64,000 bases of DNA, from contig OX337228.1 in assembly GCA_946965045.2 (NCBI GenBank), positions 6,758,001-6,822,000 of the forward strand, given 5' to 3'. This stretch comes from Epithemia pelagica (lineage: Eukaryota > Bacillariophyta > Bacillariophyceae > Surirellales > Surirellaceae). Numbering within the stretch: the first letter of the stretch is position 1; each line of letters begins with the position of its first letter. The position numbers and the translations under genes were made by a program. Positions 18,886 to 27,492 of this stretch are shown here, one piece after another. The notes under the pieces were generated by a model that was not told where the DNA came from, searched no databases, and was given only the letters and a program-made list of their open reading frames with translations.

Positions 18886-19522
18886 GTCATTCGTCGTTTT
18901 CGGAAAAGATTTTCAGAACAAGTTTGACCTGAAAGGATCTGGCATGTAATTTTACTGCGACTAATACTGATGAGAGCTACCCGCTCTACCACATTAATGA
19001 AACCCCATCACAATTTCTCCTACTCTAGCACATTTCATGGGACATGGGACACTTCTAGAACTTGGCCAATTCTGGTGCGAATATCAAGAGCAATGGACAG
19101 CCATTCTTTCTTAGAGAAAAGAGTCTACGCTCGGCCCTGAGAGTATATCATGAAGCCACTCCTACTACAGGAGTACCGTGTTGACAGCTCATGAAGGTCA
19201 AGAGTCCAGCACGTTGTGCAGTGGGAAACCGTTTCTCTCGCGAGATCTAAATTAGGCACAGGAACAATTACAGGGACAGAGTACATCATGCAAGTACCTT
19301 TCCTACGATGTTAACAGCTTCTGACGACCAAGTGTAATGGACAACAGTTTCTCTCTCGATCAACAAAAGATAGATGGAGTAGACATGGAACATGCAACCA
19401 CTTCTATGGAAAGTTGACTGCTGATGATGATCAAGCGCAATGTAAGGTCTGCTGACTGGTACTCGGAAGAACGGCGGGAAATATGAATACTAAAGAGGCG
19501 AAACATCATGTCTATGTTGGTA
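18886..19522. other. Intergenic stretch
   Basis: About 640 bp. An inverted repeat ACTCCT..AGGAGT lies near 19157-19174. No gene is seen; it contains the PPCS upstream region and the 3' flank of the next gene. Confidence 0.4.
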
Positions 19523-21308
19523 TTACTTGAGAGTTTTGAGGAAAGCTCGCACGTCGTCGCTGACTTCCTCTTTCGGTAACACTTTACCACCTGATTCACC
19601 ACCAGTGACGACACCAACGCCAGAACGCTTTGGTGTTGGAGCTGGAGCAATTGGGGCGGGTGCCGGTGCAGCAGGTTCTGCCTTCTTTTCTTCCTTTGCG
19701 GCCTTTTTCGCGGCTTCAGCGGCGGCCTTCTCAGCAGCAGTCTCTTCAGCGGCCTTTTTGGCAGCGGCTTCATCCGCAGCCTTCTTGGCGGCTGCTTCTT
19801 CAGCGGCTTTCTTGCTAGCAGCTTCCTCGGCGGCCTTCTTGGCAGCTGCTTCTTCAGCAGCCTTCTTGGCGGCAGCTGCCTCCTTCTCTGCGGCTGCGGC
19901 CTGTTTCGTATTAAATCAAGTTAGTCGCTGAAATGCATGAGATTGTATGCGTGTTTTCGACAAGTCTTACCTTCGCCTCAGCCTTTTGGGCCGCGGCTTC
20001 CGCCTCAACGGTTTCTTCGGCAAGCTTGGCTTCTTTGGCGGCGTCATCCTTAGCAGCCTTCTTCAATGCCGAGACTTCTTCAATCTTTCCAACCTCTTTC
20101 TCTGTTAGCTTTTTCTCCAACGCAATATTTCCCTTTTTCAAGGCTGCCAACTCTTCCTTTTCAAGGCCTTCCTTAACTCCAGCAAGCTTGGATTCAGCGG
20201 CGGCAGCAGCCTTTGCTTCTGCCTGGGCCTTCTTTTCAGCCTTTTCTGTTTCGGCTTCCTTCTTGGCCGCTTCCTTCTCTAGCTGTTCGGCTTCCGAACG
20301 CGCAGCAGACGCCTTCTTCAAAAGGCTATCGTAGGAATCATCCGTGGCCTCAGCCTTTTTGACAGTCTGCGCTCTTACAGGGGTGGCCTTATTGGACGAA
20401 GCGGCTTGCTTGGCTTCAATCGCAGCTCTCTTGGCCGCAAGACGCTCTTTTTGGGCAGCCAAGATCTTGGCTCGTGCTTCATCCGAGGCACTGGGAGCCT
20501 TGGTCTCGGACACCTTGGCACTGCCGGAAGATCCTGGAACAGAAATAGAAGGAGCAGAAAGAGGGAATTCGCCTCCACCAAAGGGGTTGGTAAGGATCGC
20601 TCCTGCTGAGACGGCGGCAGCTCCCAAGAATCCCTGGAGAATCCGACGTGTGAGGATCAACTCGCCTATAGATCGACAAACAGACAAGAGGGTAATTCAT
20701 TATAGACTCACCAACGCAGTGGCCACGCCGCCACCATCGACTTCGACAGTCTTGGACGCCTTTTGGGCAGCTTCACGTGCCGCAATTTCCTGTTGGATCT
20801 GTTCACGACGAGCAGCAGTGTTGGCGAGGAAGGAGCGACCAGCACTCAAGGCAAGCAAAGGAGCCACCACCAAAGGCGCGGCACCAAGAGCAATTCCTGG
20901 TCCAACTGCACCAGTATCAGGAACCGATGGAAGATCGACCTTGGGAAGGTCAACCTTGGGAAGACTGGGAGGAGGTGGAGGAACCGGGGGCTTCACAACC
21001 ACAGTTGGTGCAGGCTTAGGAGCCGGAGCCGGCTTGGGGGCAGGCGCAGGCTTGGGAGCCGGATCTGGCTTAGGAGCTGGTGCTGGTTTGGGTGCCGGTG
21101 CGGGCTTGGGCTTTGGGGCAGGTTTGGGTGCCTTCTTTGGCTTCTCGGCCACTTGCGCTGGTGCCGGTGCTCCAAGAAGCTTGGCCTCCAGATCTTCCAC
21201 AGCATTCAGGCTCACAGTGGGTCGGCCAAATCGAGTTTGAGGGAAAACAAACCCGTAGACCGAATTAAGGCCAATCGCAGCCAAAACCGTACTTCTGCTG
21301 AACTTCAT
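19523..21308 (-). CDS. Plastid-targeted Ala/Lys/Glu-rich coiled-coil protein
   Basis: Three exons: 21308-20712, about 20660-19971 and 19900-19523; about 554 residues. Intron 2 (70 nt, GTAAGA..ACAG) is clear. Intron 1 is ambiguous: a GTGAGT donor at 20711 fits an acceptor ending at 20661, while a weaker GTGGCG donor fits the stronger TATAG acceptor at 20666. The N-terminus (MKFSRSTVLAAIGLNSVYGF) is a signal peptide with a GFVFP plastid-import site. Next come a Pro/Lys/Ala tandem (APKPAPAPKP repeats), a hydrophobic patch (GIALGAAPLVVAPLLAL), a second one (GFLGAAAVSAGAIL), and a long TolA-like AAAKKAAEE helix. The architecture suggests a membrane-anchored rod in plastid membranes. I do not recognise a family or activity. 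Confidence 0.75.
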
Positions 21309-22128
21309 GGTTGATTCTATTGGATTGTCAAACCAATGAGTCTCAGGATTTCCGACGTGTGGCAATTGCAGTTTGAACTTACGTATCTTTTCTACGGGAC
21401 TGACGTCATTCACGAAGCGGACATCGCCTTTTGTCCGTAACAATGGCCAAGTCTGATGGACTAAAGTCACGCCAACAACAATATAGGTGCGATACGACAC
21501 CATCAATCAAAACACAAAACCAAAACCACACAATTGCAAAACCACACAATTGCAAAACCTTGCAACACCATGTTTTGCACCAGTCACCCCAATATACTCC
21601 CCCGCCCCAATGGCAGAATTCATCCCAAACATGGACGCAGCCCCACTCCTCTGCGAACTAGCCGCTTAGGAGTCACACTCTCGTATAGACAGTAAATTAG
21701 TTTTCAAAAAAGTTAGTCCACCTGTCCTCTATCTATGAGATATCGACAAAGCAAAGCTCACCAAGTTGCGTTATTCTATAGCTATTTGTTGCTTTCATTG
21801 AACATTAAACTTAAAACAAGGAGGAAAGTCTTGCATAAGATCTCGTGACATGCAGCAGGGCTCTGATTCTATAGGATGAGGCACTGTTCGAGATAGACCG
21901 ACTTTCCCGTCCATTCTTCCAACTGGAATCATAGAAAAACGATCTCAACAGTTGGTTTCTTTCATTGATGTTACGCAACTGGTCGATCAGCACCTTCCAA
22001 CAAAGAGGGCACGTCTTGTTTGATTCGCCAAACTCTGTTCCCTGTTCGGTTGCGCAGAGTGTGCCATTGGTTTCACGCGTGTCCAGGAGAAAAGACTATG
22101 TGGCAGCGCCCAGTACAGACTTTAAATA
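21309..22128. other. Intergenic stretch
   Basis: About 820 bp. A short direct repeat AAAACCACACAATTGCAA occurs twice near 21522-21557. No gene is recognised; the promoter of the plastid coiled-coil gene is at the left. Confidence 0.4.
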
Positions 22129-23823
22129 TCAAAAATCCTCTAGACCGTAGGGATCAAAAGTGTCCAGATTGTCGTCTTCCAGCTCAAAAACAGCAGCCAG
22201 TTTGCTGTTGACTTGAACATTTTCTTCACCGTAGAGCAACTCGTAGAGATCACGTCGTTCCTCCCGTAGCCGAGAGACGGAACCATTCTCATCTCCCTTT
22301 TTCCGTTTGGGGCTTGATTCCTCTTCTTCTTCTTTTTCCTGTGTTGGTGGAGCGGTCGTTGTTGTTGCTACAATTGGTTCCTTTTCAGACTGTGTAGTTT
22401 CTTGGTTGTTCATTGTAGTGGTCGATACCGATGGAGCACTTCGTTGTTTCGGTTGAAGTGGGACCACTTCCACAGCTTTGCTTTTCTCGGTTACCTGGGT
22501 TCCTGATGTTGAAGTTTTTCTCTTGGTCGTTGGCTTGGACTGTTTCTGTTTCCGAGGGCCAGACAGGGGTTGAATGACGCGGATCGTGGATTCCAGATCG
22601 TCGTCACTGCTGGCTGATAATGTCGAAAGGGAACTTTGTTCGGCAGATACAGAGACCGTCTTGGATGACGGTTTTTTCCTCGTGCTTGGTGATTTTGTCG
22701 ACGGTGGTCTTCTCTTGCGCGGTTTGGGTTGTACCATGTCGGCTTCTGTCCTCCTGGCCAATGAATCGGTGATTTTTTTCCGGTATTCACTATCTTGCCA
22801 TCTTAATTTCATGGCCTCACTAATCTTTTCCCGATGAGCAGGATCCAGCTGCTGCTTCGAGTAGCTTCGTTTGGTCATTTTCGCCATCATGGATTGTCGG
22901 AATTCCGGATCCTGCCACTTCTTTTTCAGGGTTTCGCTGATTTTTTGACGAATCTCCTCTCGTGAATTGAGGACAGAGGTTTTGTTCTGCATGTTGGAAC
23001 GATAATCAGCATCGTTCGCCCATCTCTTTTTGAGCGATTCCGATATTTTCCGTCGCGTTTCTTCACTATGTACAAATCCACGACGAACCTTGTCGGGGTC
23101 CACCTTTTTGCGACGAATCTCTCCTCGGGCATGTTTTTCTTTGAGAATTTTGGAAATCTTTTGGCGCGTTTCCATGGTTGGTGTGTAGCCTCCGTTGGCG
23201 GTCTTTCTCGCTCGTCGTTCGGCGTCTCGTTTCCGGCGTTCCGCCTTTTTTTGTTCTTGGTATTCTTGTTCCGTCAACCCCAAATCCTGGAGCTTTTGTA
23301 AGAAACGCTCCCGGTTTTTGGCTCGGACACCGGCCGCTATTTTCGCCTTTTCTTCCTCGGATCGTTGCTTTCCCTTATTCCAGGGAGTCTTTCCCTTGTT
23401 GGCCGCCGAAATTTTGGCCTTGGAGGCCACGGTATGACTGTATCCACCCTTTTCGGTCGGCATGCGGACATCGGCGGCCATGACGGACGAAAAGGAAGTT
23501 CCAGCAACTCCATGGAACAGTTCATGTTCCTCCAGAATCGGAAGGCCATTCTTATCATTCACTGTAACATTGGGGGCGTAATAGACGTCCATGTGATGAC
23601 CATGATGAGCGTCGACATCCTGCAGAGCCAAGCCCCAAGCAGTCCTTGGGGAAAACGACGACTTGGGCGCCAGTGGTACAGACTTTGGTACATTGGACAG
23701 GCATCTCATGGAAAACACTCGTTGACTCCCCACACAATCAAACCCATGTGTGCCTCGAGCGGTCCACAAAAGGGAGATGAGGGTCGCAGGAAGGAACATT
23801 AGTAGGACACCTGGTTGTTCCAT
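22129..23823 (-). CDS. NUMOD3-repeat protein with signal/plastid presequence
   Basis: Single exon. The frame is open from an ATG at 23898, but ATG 23823 gives a product (564 residues) starting with a clean signal peptide (MEQPGVLLMFLPATLISLLW) followed by a THGF site, so I prefer it. Residues about 130-150 read KISAANKGKTPWNKGK, the classic NUMOD3 (nuclease-associated modular DNA-binding) motif. Several further NUMOD3-like units follow, each of the form SEETRRKISESLKKRW, REEIRQKISETLKKKW, HREKISEAMKLRW and RQKISKILKEKH, separated by 25-40 residues. The C-terminal 200 residues are Ser/Thr/Lys-rich low complexity. NUMOD3 normally sits on GIY-YIG or HNH homing endonucleases; no nuclease motif is present here, so a DNA-binding role in the plastid is inferred. 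Confidence 0.75.
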   Translation of the reverse strand: MEQPGVLLMFLPATLISLLWTARGTHGFDCVGSQRVFSMRCLSNVPKSVPLAPKSSFSPRTAWGLALQDVDAHHGHHMDVYYAPNVTVNDKNGLPILEEHELFHGVAGTSFSSVMAADVRMPTEKGGYSHTVASKAKISAANKGKTPWNKGKQRSEEEKAKIAAGVRAKNRERFLQKLQDLGLTEQEYQEQKKAERRKRDAERRARKTANGGYTPTMETRQKISKILKEKHARGEIRRKKVDPDKVRRGFVHSEETRRKISESLKKRWANDADYRSNMQNKTSVLNSREEIRQKISETLKKKWQDPEFRQSMMAKMTKRSYSKQQLDPAHREKISEAMKLRWQDSEYRKKITDSLARRTEADMVQPKPRKRRPPSTKSPSTRKKPSSKTVSVSAEQSSLSTLSASSDDDLESTIRVIQPLSGPRKQKQSKPTTKRKTSTSGTQVTEKSKAVEVVPLQPKQRSAPSVSTTTMNNQETTQSEKEPIVATTTTAPPTQEKEEEEESSPKRKKGDENGSVSRLREERRDLYELLYGEENVQVNSKLAAVFELEDDNLDTFDPYGLEDF

Positions 23824-24162
23824 GGTTCTGTACCACGCCCTACCGGGTTGGCTTTGCATTTTCCTCCTCGTTCGTCGTTTGTGTGGTCGATCTAGCATGG
23901 GTTCCGGTCCACCTATCGAAGTACTGCAATATCCTTGGGGATGGCAACCACAAAGCCGACCAGAGAGACAAGCGAGACCGGAACGAACTCGTCAACGTCA
24001 ATGGAAGGCAAAGGTTGCATCAGTGATGGATTTTGGATGGACCGGGACAGCGCGACTGATACGCGATAATGAAAACGCCGGCGCGCATGTCGCGCACGCA
24101 CCTCCACGGAGCAGATTCTGCCCCCAAATATTTTTCAAGATTGCAAAAATTGTTCTTTGACC
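23824..24162. promoter_or_regulatory. Divergent promoter interval
   Basis: Head-to-head starts of the NUMOD3 and 8-TM genes (the in-frame ATG at 23898 shortens it to 264 bp). No specific element is recognised. Confidence 0.35.
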
Positions 24163-25431
24163 ATGGCAGCAACCACAACCGATTCTCCGTCGCGGAAAAA
24201 GACTGGCAAGCCAGCGAGTGGAGGTGGCAAAGATGACAAAAAGAGGAAACTGAAAGAATACAACAAACATTGGAAAGGTTATGTGTTTATTTTTCTGAGC
24301 TCTCTCATTAGTAAGTCCGAACCAATACATTCCATTGGACAATCCCAAGATACGTTGGATCTCATCTCTCACCAACTGCTGTGCCTGCCTTTGTGGAAAG
24401 ACTTGTCGGCGGCCAGCAACGCTGCCAACTCCTTGACTGATGCGGGGAGTTGGCAAATGGCCGTAACGTTTGGCAGTGTCACGTTTGCCCTTTCCTGCTT
24501 GATTCTTCTCTTGGACCGCACCAAATGGCTCAACGAAAAATGTGGCGATTATACCAAAGCCTATGACGGTAAGCTTGAGGGGACTGTCCTTGTCTTGTTC
24601 ATTGTATGGTGGATCATCGGCGTCGGCTACCAAACTCAAGTGGATGGCATCGCCTACTTGGCCAACAATGTGTACTTTAGCGCCTGGTTGTGCCTGGCCT
24701 CGTGCATCTACACCTTGAACAAATGGTCCACCGAGAAGGATATCTTATCGATCGAAGAAATCACAAGTATTAGCATTACACTTCCCAGTTGGTATTTGCT
24801 TTTATTTGGAAGCATGATCGTGACGGGAACTTCCATGCATTTGTGGTTTGAAGTGTCGGACGATTTGCGGTCCGAAGCCGCCCTGGGCATGGCCTTGGGA
24901 GCTGGATCCTTGGCGGTGAGCTCGATTTGGATCATGGCGCATTACAATTTTATTGAAGTGATTAATGAAGGTGGTTGGTTGGAACTTTGCTCGAGCTTTT
25001 TGGCCATTTTACTCTGGATTGTCGGTTGTGCCGTCCTGACCCAAGAGGGTGGCATTGCCGCCACCTTGGTCGGCGATGGCTGTCGCAACTCATTGTCCAT
25101 GGGAACGTCACCCGAGAACTGTACCGTTTCTTATTTGAACGAACGCAATCAGATCCAACAAGAACAGTGTACGGATATTCGACGACGACTCATTCCGGGG
25201 TCCAACCTCTATGCCAGTCTCTGGCTGTGTTTGGGGTCCGCCATTAGTGTCGCCTTCAAGTGGAAAAAACAACAGGCTCAGAATTTTGCCCATGCCGCAC
25301 AACAAAAGGCGGGAACGGGCAAGGCAGCATCATCCCAAGGCAATGACGATGACCATGACGACGACGATGATGATGATGATGATGATGATGATGAAAGTCT
25401 CAATGACTTTCACGATGTCGATGTCTTTTGA
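24163..25431 (+). CDS. Eight-TM membrane protein with poly-Asp tail, unknown function
   Basis: Start ATG 24163. The frame is open to 25431, but a GTAAGT donor at 24311 and an AAAG acceptor at 24400 bound a 90-nt segment that is a multiple of three and has no stop; removing it joins FLSSLI to NLSAASNAANSL and gives 392 residues with a better hydrophobic profile, so I read it as an intron. About eight hydrophobic segments follow, for example VTFGSVTFALSCLILLL, LVLFIVWWIIGVGY, WYLLLFGSMIVTGTSM and LAILLWIVGCAVL. The N-terminus is Lys-rich and cytosolic-like; the tail has a run of more than ten Asp. No transporter signature is recognised. It resembles lineage-restricted multi-TM proteins of diatoms, but that is an impression only. 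Confidence 0.7.
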   Translation: MAATTTDSPSRKKTGKPASGGGKDDKKRKLKEYNKHWKGYVFIFLSSLISKSEPIHSIGQSQDTLDLISHQLLCLPLWKDLSAASNAANSLTDAGSWQMAVTFGSVTFALSCLILLLDRTKWLNEKCGDYTKAYDGKLEGTVLVLFIVWWIIGVGYQTQVDGIAYLANNVYFSAWLCLASCIYTLNKWSTEKDILSIEEITSISITLPSWYLLLFGSMIVTGTSMHLWFEVSDDLRSEAALGMALGAGSLAVSSIWIMAHYNFIEVINEGGWLELCSSFLAILLWIVGCAVLTQEGGIAATLVGDGCRNSLSMGTSPENCTVSYLNERNQIQQEQCTDIRRRLIPGSNLYASLWLCLGSAISVAFKWKKQQAQNFAHAAQQKAGTGKAASSQGNDDDHDDDDDDDDDDDDESLNDFHDVDVF

Positions 25432-25640
25432 GTGGTACCTACACCACACACAAAAACGATTGACCAAAGGACAAGGCTACAGAGGATAGGTTGGGTCATG
25501 TGGTGTATGATTCTTCCCTACAATTCTTATGGTTGCTCCGCCGAGCATCCTGGGGGCGCGTGCGCTATCGTTTGTGAGCTGTACGTGTTGTGTGGGTTGG
25601 GCCCCATTTATTCGGGTCTTATGGCAGGCATTCTTCCTCT

Positions 25641-27059
25641 CTACTTGGCCCGTGGCTTTTTCTCGTCTTCGAGTTTTTGGTACTGTTGCTTGGCTAACGA
25701 ATAGACTAGTACCCCAGCCAGTCCAATCGCCGATCCAATGGCTGCTTGTAGGGTGATTTCGTTCCGAAAGACCATGACCGAGGCCACGAGGATAAAGACT
25801 CGTTTCATGGTATTGCCCACGGCCAAGGTGACGGGATGGACCGAGCCCAAGGCCAAGTACATGACTTCATTGTTCAAATAGTGAAAGAGACCGGACAAGA
25901 GGACACTAAGAATGAGTTGGTCCGGTGCTTGTTGTTCCAGAGCCTCGGACCACGTCGATCGAATCGACGACCCTTCCCCCATAATCGTCAAGGGAATGGA
26001 AATGATAAAGGCGGCAATCGTGACGAGGGCAAAGACATTGGGGGGTGTCAGGTTGGTTCCAATCGGTGGTTGACCTTCTGGCGTGGTCATGGCGACTTTG
26101 GACAAGACGGCCCGGAGGGCAAAGGCGAGGTTACTGCCCATGGCCATGCCAAAGGCAAGCCAGGAAAAACTCCGTTCCTTCAAGCAGGCATATCCGACGC
26201 CGCCCACGACGGGCAACAAACTGGCATAGACCGGGGCCGGCATCCATTTGCCAAAACACAGGGCGGACACGACGGCACTAAAAAAGGGTTCCATGGCCTT
26301 GACAATGTGGGTAAAGGAGACCGGGCCGGCATTCAAACTCAGGACGGTACACAATTGACCCGTCGCATGCCACACACCCACGTTGCGGACGGCGGTTTTG
26401 CCACTGGCTTCCAAGGTTGGCACCGACCGTAACCCGAGTGTCCACAAGGCCATGGCGTACAAGGCGCCAATCCCCAATTGGAGGGAACCAACTGTCATGG
26501 GGGCATCCCAGACATTGAGCACGCGCTTGTTGACGACTAAAAAAAGAATCGAGCAGGACGAAAACAACAACAGAACCAAAGGAAAATAATAAAGAAGAAG
26601 AGTGTTTTGAGTGAGTCTGTAATTAAAACAATCCATAATCCACCAACTTGCAATGTTCCTTTCCCTCGTGCAGTACGTACTGTTGTAGACAATGTTGAGG
26701 GCATACCACAGGGCAAAATAAAAGCCAATCAAAGCTCGACGCAACAGATCCTCCACCAGGGGGCTACGGACCGCACCTCCCCGTGGTGGAAGCGAATCAG
26801 GAGTCGTATTCTTCATTGCAGAGGAGGACGAGGAGTTGGGTCCATCCTCCTCCTGGTTGTGAGGCGGCGGTCGCCGCCGAAGACCCGTGGTGGATGGAGT
26901 CGAAATGGTGACGGGGCGTTTCCGGAATTCGGCTGCCTCCGCCGAATCGGTATTAGTGCTGATAACAAGAAGGAAGAAGAACCACAAGGATACGATTTGC
27001 CACCAAGACCACCGTTTGTTTGTCTTTGTTCCAACCACACGGTGGGTGGACGGGTCCAT
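25641..27059 (-). CDS. Plastid triose/sugar-phosphate translocator (TPT/DMT family)
   Basis: Two exons, 27059-26681 and 26536-25641, with a 144-nt intron (GTACGT..TTTTTAG). The intron is a multiple of three and stop-free, so the frame looks continuous without splicing, but removal restores the family motif ALNIVYNIVNKRVLN. Product 424 residues. The ATG at 27059 gives a signal peptide (WWQIVSLWFFFLLVISTNTD) and then an AEAAEF site and a Pro/Ser-rich presequence. About ten TM helices follow with TPT motifs: VSFTHIVKAMEPFFSA, LPVVGGVGYACLKE, the SNLAFALRAVLSK block, and VHPVTLAVGNTMKRVF near the C-terminus. TPTs exchange inorganic phosphate for phosphorylated C3-C6 compounds across plastid membranes. 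Substrate cannot be told from sequence alone. Confidence 0.9.
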   Translation of the reverse strand: MDPSTHRVVGTKTNKRWSWWQIVSLWFFFLLVISTNTDSAEAAEFRKRPVTISTPSTTGLRRRPPPHNQEEDGPNSSSSSAMKNTTPDSLPPRGGAVRSPLVEDLLRRALIGFYFALWYALNIVYNSTYCTRERNIASWWIMDCFNYRLTQNTLLLYYFPLVLLLFSSCSILFLVVNKRVLNVWDAPMTVGSLQLGIGALYAMALWTLGLRSVPTLEASGKTAVRNVGVWHATGQLCTVLSLNAGPVSFTHIVKAMEPFFSAVVSALCFGKWMPAPVYASLLPVVGGVGYACLKERSFSWLAFGMAMGSNLAFALRAVLSKVAMTTPEGQPPIGTNLTPPNVFALVTIAAFIISIPLTIMGEGSSIRSTWSEALEQQAPDQLILSVLLSGLFHYLNNEVMYLALGSVHPVTLAVGNTMKRVFILVASVMVFRNEITLQAAIGSAIGLAGVLVYSLAKQQYQKLEDEKKPRAK

Positions 27060-27492
27060 GGTCGGGTGTCGTTTGACAAAAAGAACAAATCTTGATGGGA
27101 GGACGAGACATGAAGATGACACACGTCACACAGACAGACGGACGGACGAACTGGAGCTGACAGGAGTCCCGGATACTTTTGTAACGGGACTCCATTTATA
27201 CTACTTTTGGTCGCCCATAAAATGAATGCCAGGGCTGCATTTGCGTCCTCGGTATCTTCTTCGCACCTCCCTCGTTTCATCTTCTCTCGACAGCTTGTCA
27301 AGACGCGTACGAGAAACTTGTCAACTGTCAACATCTCCTTATCATCTCTCTCGTCGTCGGTAATCGCTTCGCTTCTCTTTCTCGCTTCGATTGCTTCGTT
27401 GCTTGTTCTTTGGTCGTTCCCCTCGCCATCGCGTGATTGTTGCTGGCTTGACTTGTTTCATTCATTCATTCTACAAACGAGAGTGTCATACC
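27060..27492. promoter_or_regulatory. Divergent promoter interval
   Basis: 433 bp between head-to-head starts of the translocator and GDH-like genes. A T/C-rich tract with repeated TCTCTC and CTTCG units lies at about 27270-27430 before the GDH-like start. No defined site. Confidence 0.4.

Noticed and set aside
20344-21240. Plus-strand Ala/Arg and Gly/Ala-rich open frames opposite the plastid rod gene
   Set aside because: Mirror image of Ala/Lys/Pro-rich coding sequence; composition bias alone keeps them open.
26887-27225. Plus-strand open frame opposite the translocator N-terminus
   Set aside because: Antisense to well-supported coding sequence; no protein signature.
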